In this document: in pieces, positions 1 to 21,376 of the stretch
Layout of the letters: the number at the start of each line of letters is the position of its first letter
Position numbering within the stretch: position 1 is the first letter of the stretch
Assembly: GCF_032121415.1 (NCBI RefSeq)
Contig: NZ_CP135079.1
Location: 186,001 to 250,000, forward strand
Length of the DNA stretch: 64,000 nt
Origin: Streptomyces parvus
Lineage (GTDB): Bacteria; Actinomycetota; Actinomycetes; Streptomycetales; Streptomycetaceae
Direction: 5' to 3'
The notes under the pieces: model-generated
The model's database searches: none
Told to the model about the DNA's origin: nothing
What the model saw: only the letters and a program-made list of their open reading frames with translations
Position numbers and translations under genes: made by a program

Positions 1-1308
1 GCGGTCTCCCAAGCAGCCCCGTTCCGCCGGATGCACGTCAAGGGCGGGCTGAACCTCGCCCCCGACGGTTACGGCTGGGCCAGCGGCGGCTACATCGCCG
101 ACTCCAAGATCGACGGCACGGTCGGCCCCTACTCCCAGCAGCAGTGGTACACCCGGGACAGCTCCGTCGGCGGCTGGACCAACGCCGTGTGGAACATGAC
201 GTTCTCCGGTGTCCAGGGCGCCCCCGCGGCGAGCTACCCGACCCCGCCGTACACCACGCTGGACACCACTCCGATCTCGCGCGAGAAGCCCTTCCTCTAC
301 CTCGACGGCAACGAGTACAAGGTCTTCGTCCCCGCGAAGCGCGTCAACGCGCGCGGCGTCTCGTGGGGCGGCGGAAGCCAGCCGGGCGAGTCCATCCCGC
401 TGAACCGCTTCTACGTCGTCAAGCAGGGCGCCACCGCCGCGACGATCAACGCCGCGCTCGCGCAGGGCCTCCACCTGCTGTTCACGCCCGGGGTCTACCA
501 CATCGACCAGACCGTCAACGTGAACCGGGCGAACACCGTCGTCCTCGGGCTCGGCCTGGCCACCATCATCCCGGACAACGGGGTGACGGCCATGAAGGTC
601 GCCGATGTCGACGGAGTGAAGCTGGCGGGCTTCCTCATCGACGCGGGCCCGGTCAACTCGCAGACGCTGCTGGAGGTCGGGCCGCAGGGCGCGTCCGCCG
701 ACCACTCGGCGAACCCGACGTCGCTGCAGGACGTGTTCGTGCGGATCGGCGGCGCCGGTCCCGGCAAGGCGACCACGAGCATCGTCGTCAACAGCGACGA
801 CACGATCATCGACCACACCTGGGTGTGGCGGGCGGACCACGGGGAGGGCTGGGGCTGGGAGACCAACCGGGCCGACTACGGGGTCCGCGTGAACGGCGAC
901 GACGTCCTGGCGACCGGGCTGTTCGTGGAGCACTTCAACAAGTACGACGTGGAGTGGTACGGCGAGCGCGGCCGCACGATCTTCTTCCAGAACGAGAAGG
1001 CGTACGACGCACCCAACCAGGCCGCCATCCAGAACGGGAACACGAAGGGCTACGCGGCCTACCGGGTCGACGACTCGGTCCAGCAGCACGAGGGCTGGGG
1101 CATGGGCAGCTACTGCTACTACAACGTCGACCCGACCATCGTCCAGGAACACGGCTTCAAGGCACCGGTGAAGCCCGGCGTCAAGTTCCACAACCTGCTC
1201 GTCGTCTCGCTCGGCGGCAACGGCCAGTACCAGCACGTCATCAACAACATCGGCTCCCCGACATCGGGAACGTCGACGATTCCGTCGACCGTCACCAACT
1301 TCCCCTAG
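1..1308 (+). CDS. secreted right-handed beta-helix protein, 3' part
   Basis: The reading frame is open from the first base of the window, so only the C-terminal 435 or so residues are present. The sequence is rich in Asn, Gly, Asp and aromatic residues and has a periodic pattern typical of parallel beta-helix (pectate-lyase/GH55-like) folds, with segments such as NSDDTIIDHTWVWRADHG, FVEHFNKYDVEWYGERG and IFFQNEKAYD. Streptomyces genomes contain large secreted proteins of this kind, often mislabelled 'adenylyl cyclase' or 'coagulation factor 5/8 domain protein'; their substrate is unproven but a polysaccharide is likely. The signal peptide and any catalytic part lie upstream of the window. A hairpin follows the stop codon. 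Fold confidence is moderate and function is unassigned. Confidence 0.6.
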   Translation, partial: AVSQAAPFRRMHVKGGLNLAPDGYGWASGGYIADSKIDGTVGPYSQQQWYTRDSSVGGWTNAVWNMTFSGVQGAPAASYPTPPYTTLDTTPISREKPFLYLDGNEYKVFVPAKRVNARGVSWGGGSQPGESIPLNRFYVVKQGATAATINAALAQGLHLLFTPGVYHIDQTVNVNRANTVVLGLGLATIIPDNGVTAMKVADVDGVKLAGFLIDAGPVNSQTLLEVGPQGASADHSANPTSLQDVFVRIGGAGPGKATTSIVVNSDDTIIDHTWVWRADHGEGWGWETNRADYGVRVNGDDVLATGLFVEHFNKYDVEWYGERGRTIFFQNEKAYDAPNQAAIQNGNTKGYAAYRVDDSVQQHEGWGMGSYCYYNVDPTIVQEHGFKAPVKPGVKFHNLLVVSLGGNGQYQHVINNIGSPTSGTSTIPSTVTNFP

Positions 1309-1397
1309 ACCCGGGCCTCTTCCGCCCGGACCCGGTGACCCGGGAGCGGTGAGCAGGTCCGGTGTCCGGCGGCCCGGACCGGCCCGCCGCGAACGGG

Positions 1398-1439
1398 GGG
1401 CGGCCTCCGGTGGGCGTTACCGTCCGCCGGGGGCCGCCC
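1398..1439 (+). terminator. hairpin after the beta-helix gene
   Basis: An inverted repeat with arms at 1398-1410 and 1427-1439 gives a 13-bp GC-rich stem with one G-U pair and a 16-nt loop. It sits 90 nt after the stop codon at 1308. There is no U-tract, as is usual in Streptomyces. Confidence 0.5.
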
Positions 1440-1454
1440 GTTCGAGCATTGCCA

Positions 1455-1487
1455 GGGCCGGGCGCACCCGGAGGGGGTGCCCGGCCC
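1455..1487 (-). terminator. hairpin at the end of the enolase gene
   Basis: A GC-rich inverted repeat (arms about 1455-1469 and 1474-1487, one bulged base) begins only 4 nt past the enolase stop codon. Its strength and position fit an intrinsic terminator; it could also act on transcripts arriving from the left. Confidence 0.65.
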
Positions 1488-1491
1488 GCGG

Positions 1492-2930
<1,439 letters not shown>

Positions 2931-3001
2931 CCGGTCCTCCGCGCACCCCGTACGCCGACCACCTGGGCGGACGCGCCCACACCCGCGGGTTAAAGTGCCC
3001 T

Positions 3002-3424
3002 ATGCCCTCCCCGGAACCCGCCACCGTCGCCGCCGATCTGCGCACCGCCATGGGCAAACTCGCGCGGCGGGTGAAGCATGAGGACCGGATTCCGCACGGC
3101 CAGGTCGCCGTGCTGGGCGTCCTGGACCGGGACGGGGCCATGACCACCAGCGACCTCGCCGCGGACCAGCGCGTACGCCCCCAGTCGATGGCCCGCGCGG
3201 TCGGCCTCCTGATGGAGCAGGGCCTCGTGGTCCGCCGGGCGCACCCGACGGACGGCCGCAAGTCGCTCGTCGATCTCTCCGAGGTCGGCCGGGCGGCGCT
3301 GAAGGCGGAGCGCGACCGGCGGGCCGACTGGCTGGCCCGGGCCATCGACCTCGAACTCAGCGCCGAGGAGCAGCAGCAGCTCGCGCACAGCGTGGTCCTG
3401 ATGGAGCGGCTCGCCGCGTACTGA
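3002..3424 (+). CDS. MarR-family transcriptional regulator
   Basis: A 140-residue winged-helix protein, a usual length for MarR. The segment LGVLDRDGAMTTSDLAADQRVRPQSMARAV is the helix-turn-helix and the following RRAHPTDGRKSLVDLSEVG is the beta-wing with the conserved D-x-R. Flanking helices (residues 5-30 and 105-138) would form the dimerisation domain. The ATG at 3002 was chosen because conserved MarR sequence begins shortly after it; the frame extends upstream without a plausible start. There is no clear Shine-Dalgarno, so the mRNA may be leaderless. It is divergent from eno, and the 13-bp repeats between them suggest self-regulation and perhaps control of eno. The ligand is unknown. Confidence 0.85.
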   Translation: MPSPEPATVAADLRTAMGKLARRVKHEDRIPHGQVAVLGVLDRDGAMTTSDLAADQRVRPQSMARAVGLLMEQGLVVRRAHPTDGRKSLVDLSEVGRAALKAERDRRADWLARAIDLELSAEEQQQLAHSVVLMERLAAY

Positions 3425-3523
3425 GCCCGGACGGGCCTGCCCCGGACGCCCAAGGCCGCGCCCCCGACGGACCCGGCCCGGGTCGCCTTGCAACGTCGCA
3501 CCCCCAACAGCCGTCCAGGACCC

Positions 3524-3542
3524 TTGGGTTAGGCTCGCCTTA
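3524..3542. promoter_or_regulatory. iron box upstream of cchJ
   Basis: TTGGGTTAGGCTCGCCTTA matches 16 of 19 positions of the DmdR1/IdeR consensus TTAGGTTAGGCTCACCTAA as I know it. It lies 59 nt before the esterase start and would repress the gene when iron is replete. Confidence 0.8.
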
Positions 3543-3600
3543 CACAGGTGGAGCCCGCCTCGGCCTGCCTCTGCTCTTCCCTTCTCACGAGGAGACGTTC

Positions 3601-4692
3601 ATGCCTCCGGTGGACGCCGAGAGCCCCTTCGCCGCCTTCGGTCTGCCCGGCCGCCCCGGCACCGACGCGTTCTGGGCGGCGGCGCGCACGCCCGCGCCGG
3701 TCCCCGCCGACGGCGGCTGGCAAACCCTCTTCCTGTGGCGCGGCTCCGACGCCGTGCTCGACTTCGAGAGCTGGTCGCCGCCCGTGCCGTTGCGGCGTTG
3801 GGAGGACACCGACTGCTGGTACGCGGAGGTGGCCATGCCCGCGCGGCTGCGGGTGACCTACCGCGTCCTCGTGGCGGGCGAGGCCCATGCCGATCCGTTC
3901 AATCCGGTCGGCGCGGGGGCCGACCGTTCCGTCGCCGCGACGCCGGACGCCCCGCCCCAGCCGCACTGGCCCGCCCTGGGCCCGGACGATGTGCCGCCCC
4001 TCCCCCGCACCCGGATCCGCTGGAGCAGCGACCGGCTCGGTGGGCGGCGTACCGTGCGGGTCCACCCGGTGGGCGGCGGCGGTCCGGTGGTGCTGTTGCT
4101 CGACGGGGACGACTGGCTGTATCTGCACCCGGCCGCGACCGCCTTCGACGCGGCCTTCGACGCGGGCGACCTGCCCCCGGTCACGCTGGTGTTCCTGCCG
4201 GCCAAGGACCGGGAGGCGGAGTTCGTCTGCCGCCCGGAGCTGTGGGAGGGGGTCCGGGACGAACTGCTGCCGCTGGTGGGCGACTGCGGTGTGCCGGCCG
4301 ACCTGGACCGGCTGGTGGTGGCCGGGCAGAGCCTGGGCGGGCTGAGCGCGCTCTACGCGGCGCTGGAGTTCCCCGATCTGGTCTCGCGGGTCGCCTGCCA
4401 GTCGGGGTCCTTCTGGTGGGCGCCGGGGGCCGTGGACCGGGCGGATCCGCTGGGCGGGGCGGTCGGCGGCGCCGTCGCCGAGCGGCTGCGCCGGGGGGCG
4501 GACCTGTCGCGGCTGCGGTGCGCGTTCGACGTCGGGGAGCACGAGACGCGGATGCTGCCCCATTGCGAGCTGACGGAGTCGCTCACCGAGCGGGCCGGTG
4601 CGACCGTGCGGGTCTCGCGGTCCGCATCGGACCACGACCGGGCCGGCTGGCGGCACGCCCTGCTCAGGGATGTCGCCTGGGTCCTGGGCTGA
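3601..4692 (+). CDS. cchJ: ferric-siderophore esterase (CchJ/Fes-like)
   Basis: A 363-residue enterochelin-esterase-type protein. The N-terminal part (about 1-125) is the beta-sandwich domain typical of Fes/IroD, and the rest is an alpha/beta hydrolase with nucleophile motif GQSLGG (Ser244) and a C-terminal SASDHDRAGWR segment supplying the catalytic His. It has no signal peptide, so it should act in the cytosol on imported ferric siderophore, or in product release because the NRPS lacks a thioesterase. GAGGAG precedes the ATG. It is convergent with cchI and shares a terminator hairpin with it. An iron box upstream places it in the same regulon as the rest of the cluster. Confidence 0.85.
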   Translation: MPPVDAESPFAAFGLPGRPGTDAFWAAARTPAPVPADGGWQTLFLWRGSDAVLDFESWSPPVPLRRWEDTDCWYAEVAMPARLRVTYRVLVAGEAHADPFNPVGAGADRSVAATPDAPPQPHWPALGPDDVPPLPRTRIRWSSDRLGGRRTVRVHPVGGGGPVVLLLDGDDWLYLHPAATAFDAAFDAGDLPPVTLVFLPAKDREAEFVCRPELWEGVRDELLPLVGDCGVPADLDRLVVAGQSLGGLSALYAALEFPDLVSRVACQSGSFWWAPGAVDRADPLGGAVGGAVAERLRRGADLSRLRCAFDVGEHETRMLPHCELTESLTERAGATVRVSRSASDHDRAGWRHALLRDVAWVLG

Positions 4693-4698
4693 GCCCCG

Positions 4699-4737
4699 GG
4701 CAGGGGCGGGCGGGCGGCTGGGGCCCCCGCCCCTGCC
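4699..4737. terminator. bidirectional terminator between cchJ and cchI
   Basis: Perfect 12-bp arms (4699-4710 and 4726-4737, GGCAGGGGCGGG and its complement) with a 15-nt loop fill the space between two convergent stop codons. Confidence 0.75.
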
Positions 4738-4743
4738 GGTGGC

Positions 4744-6444
4744 TCACCGGGCCACGGCCAGGCAGTACGCCTCGTCCCCGGCGAGGAGGTTGCGGTGGGT
4801 GTCCTCGGCGGTGATGACGCCCCCGTCCAGGACGAGCACCCGGTCGGCCGCGTCCAGGAGCGCCGGGCTGCTGGTCAGCACGAGCGTGGTGCGGCCCCGG
4901 CGCAGCTTCGCGACGTTGCGCGCGATGAGCTGTTCGGTGACCGCGTCCACGGCCGTCGTGGGGTCGTGCAGGACGAGCACGTCGGTGTCGGCGGCCAGTG
5001 CGCGGGCCAGGGAGAGCCGCTGGCGCTGGCCGCCCGAGAGGTTCGCCCCCCGGTCCCGTACCACGTGGTCGAGTCCCTCACGGTGGAGGGCGACGACGTC
5101 GGTGAGCATGGACGCCTCCACGGCCTCGGCGATCTCCCGCCCGCTGCCCGACGGGTCGATGTTCGTCCGGAGGGTGCCGGCGAAGATCTCCCCGTCGTAC
5201 GGGTTCACCAGCAGGTGTTCGCGGACCGCCTCGACCGACAGGTCACCGATCTCCCGGCCGCCGACCCGGACCACTCCCCCGTACGCCTGGGGGGCCACGT
5301 TCACCGCGAGGACGGCGGCGAGGTCGGCCGCCGCGCGCGACTGGTAGGCGGCGATCGCCACGAACTCCCCGGCGGCGACAGTGAACTTGACCCCCTGGAG
5401 CGTGCCGTGGTGGACGCCGTCGACCTCCAGGGCCCCGCCGGGCTCCGGGCGTTCGGGGCCCGGTGCCGTCACCGGGGGCGCGTTCAGGACGAGGGCCATG
5501 CGCTCGGCCGAGGCGCGGGCCATCATCACGTACTTGGGCATCTCGGAGAACATCTTGAGCGGTTCCATGATGAACTGCGCGAGCCCCACCGCCATGACGA
5601 GTTCGCCGATGGTGATCCGGCCCTCGAACGCCAGCCAGCCGGCGGTCAGCGAGACGGCCGTGGCGAGAGCCGCGTTGAGGGCGAGCGCGGTGCCCGCGTA
5701 GGTGCCGTTCACCCGGGCGACGGTGATCGCCTGGCGCTTCGCGTCCGTGCTGACCCTGCGGTAGGCCCCGAACGCCGCATGGTTGCCGCCGAAGCCGTGC
5801 AGCGGGCGCAGCCCGATGATCAGGTCGGCGACCTTGGCGCCCGCCCGGGCGACCCGGGCCTGCTGTTCCTGCGTACTGGCCCCGATCCGCTTGGACATCA
5901 CGGCGAGGACCGACAGGATCGCGACGGTGCCCGCCATCACCAGCAGGCCCAGCCGGAGGTCGGCGAGGCTCAGCGCGACCGCCGCGACCACGATGGCGAC
6001 CAGCGAGCTGATCAGCAGCGGCACCACCTCGATGATGTCGGCGGTCTGGTCGGCGTCCTCGGTGGCGATGGTCAGGATCTCGCCGGACTTGAGGTCCACG
6101 TCCCTGGCCACCGGCTGGAGCCCGCAGGCGGCCACCTGGACCCGCCAGCGGTGTGCTTCGGTCGTGTTGGCCTTCTGCAGCACGCGCATGCCGAACCGCC
6201 ACGACAGGGACACCGTCGTGATGATCACGGCGAGCGAGCCGATCGAGATACCGAGGGAGCCGAGGCTGCGGTCCTGCATCGTGTGCTCGACGATGAGTCC
6301 GAGCGCGATGGGGAACGCGGTCTCCGCCGCCTGGTACAGGCCCATCAGGACGGTGCCCGCGATCATGGCGCCGACGTTGCGGCGCAGCGCCGTGCGCAGG
6401 ATGGCGGCCCCCGGGCGGGGCCGCGCGGAGTCAGGAGTCTTCAT
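4744..6444 (-). CDS. cchI: siderophore ABC exporter half with degenerate nucleotide site (CchI-like)
   Basis: A 566-residue half-transporter with six N-terminal membrane helices (about 1-320) fused to a nucleotide-binding domain. The ABC signature is intact (LSGGQRQRLSLARAL, about residue 470). The Walker A region reads IAAYQSRAAA instead of GxxGxGKST. Walker B ends in VLVLHDPT, so the Walker Asp is His and the catalytic Glu is Asp. The switch His is absent (LTSSPALL). It therefore cannot bind and hydrolyse ATP alone and needs a partner with good Walker motifs; CchG is exactly that. It starts 5 nt after the NRPS stop codon and is clearly co-transcribed. In S. coelicolor genes at these positions are thought to export coelichelin. 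Confidence 0.85.
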   Translation of the reverse strand: MKTPDSARPRPGAAILRTALRRNVGAMIAGTVLMGLYQAAETAFPIALGLIVEHTMQDRSLGSLGISIGSLAVIITTVSLSWRFGMRVLQKANTTEAHRWRVQVAACGLQPVARDVDLKSGEILTIATEDADQTADIIEVVPLLISSLVAIVVAAVALSLADLRLGLLVMAGTVAILSVLAVMSKRIGASTQEQQARVARAGAKVADLIIGLRPLHGFGGNHAAFGAYRRVSTDAKRQAITVARVNGTYAGTALALNAALATAVSLTAGWLAFEGRITIGELVMAVGLAQFIMEPLKMFSEMPKYVMMARASAERMALVLNAPPVTAPGPERPEPGGALEVDGVHHGTLQGVKFTVAAGEFVAIAAYQSRAAADLAAVLAVNVAPQAYGGVVRVGGREIGDLSVEAVREHLLVNPYDGEIFAGTLRTNIDPSGSGREIAEAVEASMLTDVVALHREGLDHVVRDRGANLSGGQRQRLSLARALAADTDVLVLHDPTTAVDAVTEQLIARNVAKLRRGRTTLVLTSSPALLDAADRVLVLDGGVITAEDTHRNLLAGDEAYCLAVAR

Positions 6445-6449
6445 CAGGG

Positions 6450-17378
<10,929 letters not shown>

Positions 17379-17437
17379 CGAAGTCTCAGCATCCTTTCGA
17401 GGCGTGCGAGTTGAACGACCGTTGGCCTGGTTTTCTG

Positions 17438-19225
17438 CTAACTGCCCTCGCGCCAGGCGCGCCACAGCCGGGCGTACTGACCTCCCAGCTCGACCAGTTC
17501 GCTGTGTGTGCCCTCCTCCACCACGCGTCCCGCCGAGAGCACGGCGATCCGGTCCGCGGCCATCGCCTGGGTCAGCCGGTGGGCCACGAACAGGGTGGTC
17601 CGGCCGGAGCAGGCGGCCAGCACGGCGCGTTCCAGTTCGGCGGCGCCCTCGCTTCCCGCCTCGGCGGTCGACTCGTCGAGCACGACCACCGGCGACCGGG
17701 CGAGGACCAGTCTGGCCAGGGCCAGTTGGGCGACCTTGGTGACGTCCAGGCGTTCGCCGCCCTCGCCGACCGGGGTGTTCAGGCCGTCGGGGAGGGAGCC
17801 GGCCCATTCCCCGGCGCCGACCGTGCGCAGTGCGTCCATCAGGTCGTCGTCCCCCGCGAGGGGTGCGGCGAGCCGCAGGTCGTCGGCGAGGGGTCCGGAG
17901 AACACGTGGGTCTCCTGGGTCAGGATGCTGACCAGGGCGCGGGCCCCGGCCTCGTCCATGCCCGCGAGATCGTGCGTCCCGATGTGCACCGACCCGGCCT
18001 GTGGTCTGCCGATGCCGGCGATGAGTGCGGCCAGGGTCGACTTGCCCGCGCCGGTCGCCCCGACGAGGGCGAGCGAGCCGCCGGCCGGGATGGACAGGGA
18101 GACGTCCCGCAGCACCGGGTCCTCGGTCCCGGGGTAGGTGAACGTCAGGTCCCGGACCGTGACCGGGTAGGGCGCGACGGCGGCGGTGGCGACCGAGGCG
18201 TCGCCCACCAGGCGCTCCTCGGAGGGCTCCGAGAAGACGCCGACCAGGCGGGTGAGGCTCGCGCCGGACTTCTGGGCCTCGTCGAAGGTGAACATGATGG
18301 CGCCCAGTGGGGTGAACAGGCGGTGGAACATCAGCGGGGCCGCCGACACCTCGCCGAGGGTTGCGGCATCCGCCTCCAGCAGGGCGTACCCGACGACCAG
18401 GATCAGCACGAGTCCGATGAACTCGGCCCGGTTCTCGCGGCCGACGAACCGGCCGAAGAAGCGGAACACCTCGATGCCGAGGTTGCGCACCCGCCAGGAC
18501 TCGTCCGTGACCTTCTCGCGTACGGCGTCCTCCAGGCGGTAGGCCCGGACCGTGTCGATTCCGTTGAGTCCGCTGATCAGGGCTTGGGCGCGGTCGGCCT
18601 GGGCCGCCCGCTGCTTGCGGTAGAGGGGCGCGGAGCGGGGCAGGTACCAGCGCAGTGCCAGCGCGTACGCGGGCAGGGCGCAGGCTCCCGCCAGACCGAG
18701 CCGCCAGTCGAGGCCGAACATGCCGATCGTCGCGATGACGACCAGGACGCCCGCCGAGAAGACGGTGGGGACGGCCGTCCGGATGCCCTTGGAGATGACG
18801 GCCACGTCGTCGCCGACGCGGGAGAGCACGTCCCCCCGGCCGACCTCCTCGACGCGTGCGCTGGGCATGCCGAGCACGGCGCGTACGGCTTCCTCGCGGA
18901 GCCGGGCGAGCAGTTCGGCCCCGAGCTTCCCGATCAGGAAGGTGGAGGCCGCGGTGGCCGCCGCGCCGAACAGGGCGGCGGCCACCATCAGGATGCCGAC
19001 GGTGAGGAGTATCGAGCGTGGCTCGCCGCCGACGACGCCGTCGACGACCTGGCCGAGCAGCAGCACCGGGAGCACTTGGAGCGCGGCCCCGGCCACCGTG
19101 GTGAGGACGGTGAAGGCCGTCAGCCAGGGGGCCTGGCGGCAGTGCCGGGCCACCCAGCGGGCGGCTTCTCCCCCCGTCGCGGTGCGCAGGGTCGTGGGGG
19201 CGACAGGGGTGTCGGTGACAGTCAC
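17438..19225 (-). CDS. cchG: siderophore ABC exporter half with degenerate signature motif (CchG-like)
   Basis: A 595-residue half-transporter: six membrane helices in the first 310 residues, then a nucleotide-binding domain. Walker A (GATGAGKST, about residue 390), Walker B with catalytic Glu (VVVLDEST) and the switch His (VAHRL) are all intact. The signature motif is not: the usual LSGGQ position reads LDVTK in [18 protein letters not shown]. This is the mirror image of the defects in CchI, so the two probably form a heterodimer with one working ATP site. The start is a GTG with a weak ribosome site, 46 nt after cchF; the gene ends 59 nt before cchH. The likely role is export of the apo-siderophore. 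Confidence 0.87.
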   Translation of the reverse strand: MTVTDTPVAPTTLRTATGGEAARWVARHCRQAPWLTAFTVLTTVAGAALQVLPVLLLGQVVDGVVGGEPRSILLTVGILMVAAALFGAAATAASTFLIGKLGAELLARLREEAVRAVLGMPSARVEEVGRGDVLSRVGDDVAVISKGIRTAVPTVFSAGVLVVIATIGMFGLDWRLGLAGACALPAYALALRWYLPRSAPLYRKQRAAQADRAQALISGLNGIDTVRAYRLEDAVREKVTDESWRVRNLGIEVFRFFGRFVGRENRAEFIGLVLILVVGYALLEADAATLGEVSAAPLMFHRLFTPLGAIMFTFDEAQKSGASLTRLVGVFSEPSEERLVGDASVATAAVAPYPVTVRDLTFTYPGTEDPVLRDVSLSIPAGGSLALVGATGAGKSTLAALIAGIGRPQAGSVHIGTHDLAGMDEAGARALVSILTQETHVFSGPLADDLRLAAPLAGDDDLMDALRTVGAGEWAGSLPDGLNTPVGEGGERLDVTKVAQLALARLVLARSPVVVLDESTAEAGSEGAAELERAVLAACSGRTTLFVAHRLTQAMAADRIAVLSAGRVVEEGTHSELVELGGQYARLWRAWREGS

Positions 19226-19271
19226 ACGGAGACCGATTCTCGCCGGGGGCCGGGCCGTCGGGTCGCCATCG

Positions 19272-20321
19272 CTACTTGGCCGACTCGACGAGCTCGTCGA
19301 TCGCGTACGGCAGGGAGAGCAGGGTGCCCTGGGACATCGCGGCGCCGACCGCGGGGCCTTCGCTGTCCAGGAGGTAGGAGACCTTGCCGTTCTTGACGGC
19401 CGGCAGGTTGGCGAACAGCTCGAACTTCTTGAGCGCTTCCGTGTCGGCCTTGTCGTTGACGACGAAGATGCGGTCGACGTCGATCAGGTCGATGCGCTCG
19501 GGCGAGAGCTCGGTGGAGAAGCCGCCGTCGGCGATCTTGTCGATCTCGGTCTGGTAGGTGAATCCGGTGCCCGTCACGAGCCGGCCGCGTACGTCGGTGG
19601 AGGTGAAGGCCGAGATGGAGTCCTTGTACCAGGACAGGGCGACGGCCTTCTGCTCGCCGAAGCCGGGGTTGGCCTTCTCGGCGGCGTCCAGCTTGGTCTG
19701 GATGCCCTTGATCAGCTCGGCGCCCTCCTTCTCCTTGCCGAGCGCCTTGGCGATGTGCGCCGCGTTGTCCTGCCAGGGAGCGCTGAAGAGCTCCTTCTCG
19801 CCCTTGGTGCGGCCGACGGTCGGGGCGATCTTGGAGAGCTTCTCGTAGGCCGCTTTGTCGACCTCGGAGTAGACCGCGATGATCAGGTCGGGGCGCAGCG
19901 AGGCGATCTTCTCGAAGTTGGGGCCGGCGTCCCCGTTCTTCATGACGACCTCGGGGCGGGCGTCACCCCACTTGTCCTTCACCCAGGGCCACTGGGTGTT
20001 GATGTCGGGGGTCTGACCGGCCGGGTTCGGGTACTGGTCGACCATGCCGACCGGCTTGATGCCGAACGCCAGGACGGCCTGGTCGTCGGTGTAGCCGACG
20101 GTGACGACCCGCTGGGGGGCCTTCTTGACCTCGGTGGACCCGAACGCGTGCTCCACGGTGACCGGGAAGGCGCCCTCGGCCGCCGCCGGGGAGTCCTTCT
20201 TCTTCTCGTCCGCCGAGTCGTTGCCGCATCCGGCGAGGAGGCCGACGCCGAGGGTGGCAGCGGACACCGCCGCGGCCAGTCTCCGCCACGGCTTCTGGGG
20301 TGTCGTTCGATGGAGAAGCAT
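19272..20321 (-). CDS. cchF: ferric-siderophore-binding lipoprotein (CchF-like)
   Basis: A 349-residue periplasmic-binding-type protein of the FhuD/FepB class. After a basic N-terminus (HRTTPQKPWRR) comes a hydrophobic stretch ending in lipobox LLAGC, so Cys31 should be lipidated and the protein anchored outside the membrane. Two lobes follow, with typical segments APQRVVTVGYTDDQAVLAFGIKP and LRPDLIIAVYSEVDKAAYEKL. The ATG at 20321 was chosen over one 30 nt upstream because AAGGGA lies 7 nt before it and it leaves a normal signal peptide. It delivers ferric siderophore to CchC/CchD/CchE. A 175-nt gap with an iron box separates it from cchE, so it probably has its own promoter. Confidence 0.9.
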   Translation of the reverse strand: MLLHRTTPQKPWRRLAAAVSAATLGVGLLAGCGNDSADEKKKDSPAAAEGAFPVTVEHAFGSTEVKKAPQRVVTVGYTDDQAVLAFGIKPVGMVDQYPNPAGQTPDINTQWPWVKDKWGDARPEVVMKNGDAGPNFEKIASLRPDLIIAVYSEVDKAAYEKLSKIAPTVGRTKGEKELFSAPWQDNAAHIAKALGKEKEGAELIKGIQTKLDAAEKANPGFGEQKAVALSWYKDSISAFTSTDVRGRLVTGTGFTYQTEIDKIADGGFSTELSPERIDLIDVDRIFVVNDKADTEALKKFELFANLPAVKNGKVSYLLDSEGPAVGAAMSQGTLLSLPYAIDELVESAK

Positions 20322-20398
20322 CGTCAAATCCCTTGCTTTCGCGCTGTCCACTGCGCCCCGGTATGTGGGCAGCCAGACTGTACCCCGAGCAAGTGAGG

Positions 20399-20417
20399 CC
20401 AGCCTAGCCTAACCGAA
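20399..20417. promoter_or_regulatory. iron box upstream of cchF
   Basis: CCAGCCTAGCCTAACCGAA matches 13 of 19 positions of the iron-box consensus, with the AGCCTAACC core intact. It lies about 80 nt upstream of the cchF start and would control the cchF-G-H-I unit. Confidence 0.6.
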
Positions 20418-20496
20418 TAACTTTCCACTGATCAGGATGAGTTGGAGTCGATGGCCCGTCAGAGCTCTTGACCAGGGCCGTCGTTCGATTCCCGGG

Positions 20497-21339
20497 CTAC
20501 GATTCGGTCCGCACATGGGCCCGGCCGATCGGAACGATCAGCGGCCGGTCTCCCACCGGGTCGTCGATCACCTGGGCCCGCAGTCCGAACGCCTCGTGCA
20601 GCAGCTCCGCGGTGATCACGTCCCGGGGGTGCCCCTGGGCCAGGACGGCTCCCCCGCGCATGACGACGAGGTTGTCGCTGTAGCGCGTGGCAAGGTTGAG
20701 GTCGTGCAGCACCATGACGACGGTGCAGCCCGACTCGTGCAGATCGTCGACCAGGTCGAGTACGTCGATGGCGTGGGCCAGGTCCAGATAGGTGGTGGGT
20801 TCGTCCAGCAGCAGCAGATCGGTGCCCTGGGCGAGCGTCATCGATATCCATACCCGCTGACGCTGGCCGCCCGACAGGGAGTCCACGGTCCGGTCTGCGA
20901 GGTCCGCCACCCCGGTCATGGCCAGGGCGCGCCGCACCACGGCGGCGTCGTCCGACGACCACTGCCGCAGCCAGCTCTGGTGCGGGTGCCGTCCCCGGGC
21001 GACCAGGTCGGCGACGGTGAGTCCTTCCGGGGCGACCGGCGCCTGCGGCAGCAGTCCGAGCTTCTTCGCCACGTCCTTGGTCCGGAGCGTGCCGATGTCC
21101 TCGCCGTCCAGGACGACGGTGCCGCCGGCCGGTTTGAGCAGCCGGGTCAGGGTGCGCAACAGGGTGGACTTCCCACAGCCGTTGGGGCCGATGATCGTGG
21201 TGATCACCCCGGACGGGATGGCCACGTCGAGCTGGTCGATGACCGTCCGGTCGCCGTACCCGACGGTGACGCCCCTGGCGGCCAGCCGCGGGACGTCCTT
21301 GACGCCGGCATCGGTCCGGGCGGTGAACTGAGCGACCAC
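20497..21339 (-). CDS. cchE: ferric-siderophore ABC importer, ATP-binding protein (CchE-like)
   Basis: A 280-residue FecE/FepC-type ATPase. Walker A is GPNGCGKST, the signature LSGGQRQRVWISMTLAQG, Walker [13 protein letters not shown], and the switch His lies in VMVLHDLNLA. It energises uptake through the CchC/CchD permease pair. The start is a GTG at 21339, preceded by AAGGGGGG at 5 nt. An iron box lies just upstream, so it may be transcribed separately from cchD despite the small 37-nt gap. Confidence 0.9.
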   Translation of the reverse strand: MVAQFTARTDAGVKDVPRLAARGVTVGYGDRTVIDQLDVAIPSGVITTIIGPNGCGKSTLLRTLTRLLKPAGGTVVLDGEDIGTLRTKDVAKKLGLLPQAPVAPEGLTVADLVARGRHPHQSWLRQWSSDDAAVVRRALAMTGVADLADRTVDSLSGGQRQRVWISMTLAQGTDLLLLDEPTTYLDLAHAIDVLDLVDDLHESGCTVVMVLHDLNLATRYSDNLVVMRGGAVLAQGHPRDVITAELLHEAFGLRAQVIDDPVGDRPLIVPIGRAHVRTES

Positions 21340-21352
21340 GAGCCCCCCTTGT

Positions 21353-21371
21353 TGAGGTCAGCCTTACTTCT
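21353..21371. promoter_or_regulatory. probable iron box upstream of cchE
   Basis: TGAGGTCAGCCTTACTTCT matches 13 of 19 iron-box positions (AGGTNAGCCT core). It lies 13 nt before the cchE start, in the 37-nt gap after cchD. Confidence 0.55.
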
Positions 21372-21376
21372 ACCAT

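Noticed and set aside
17379..17807. The NRPS frame extends 143 codons upstream of the chosen ATG.
   Set aside because: This stretch overlaps the end of cchG on the same strand, has Arg/Gly/Pro-rich shadow composition and no domain character.
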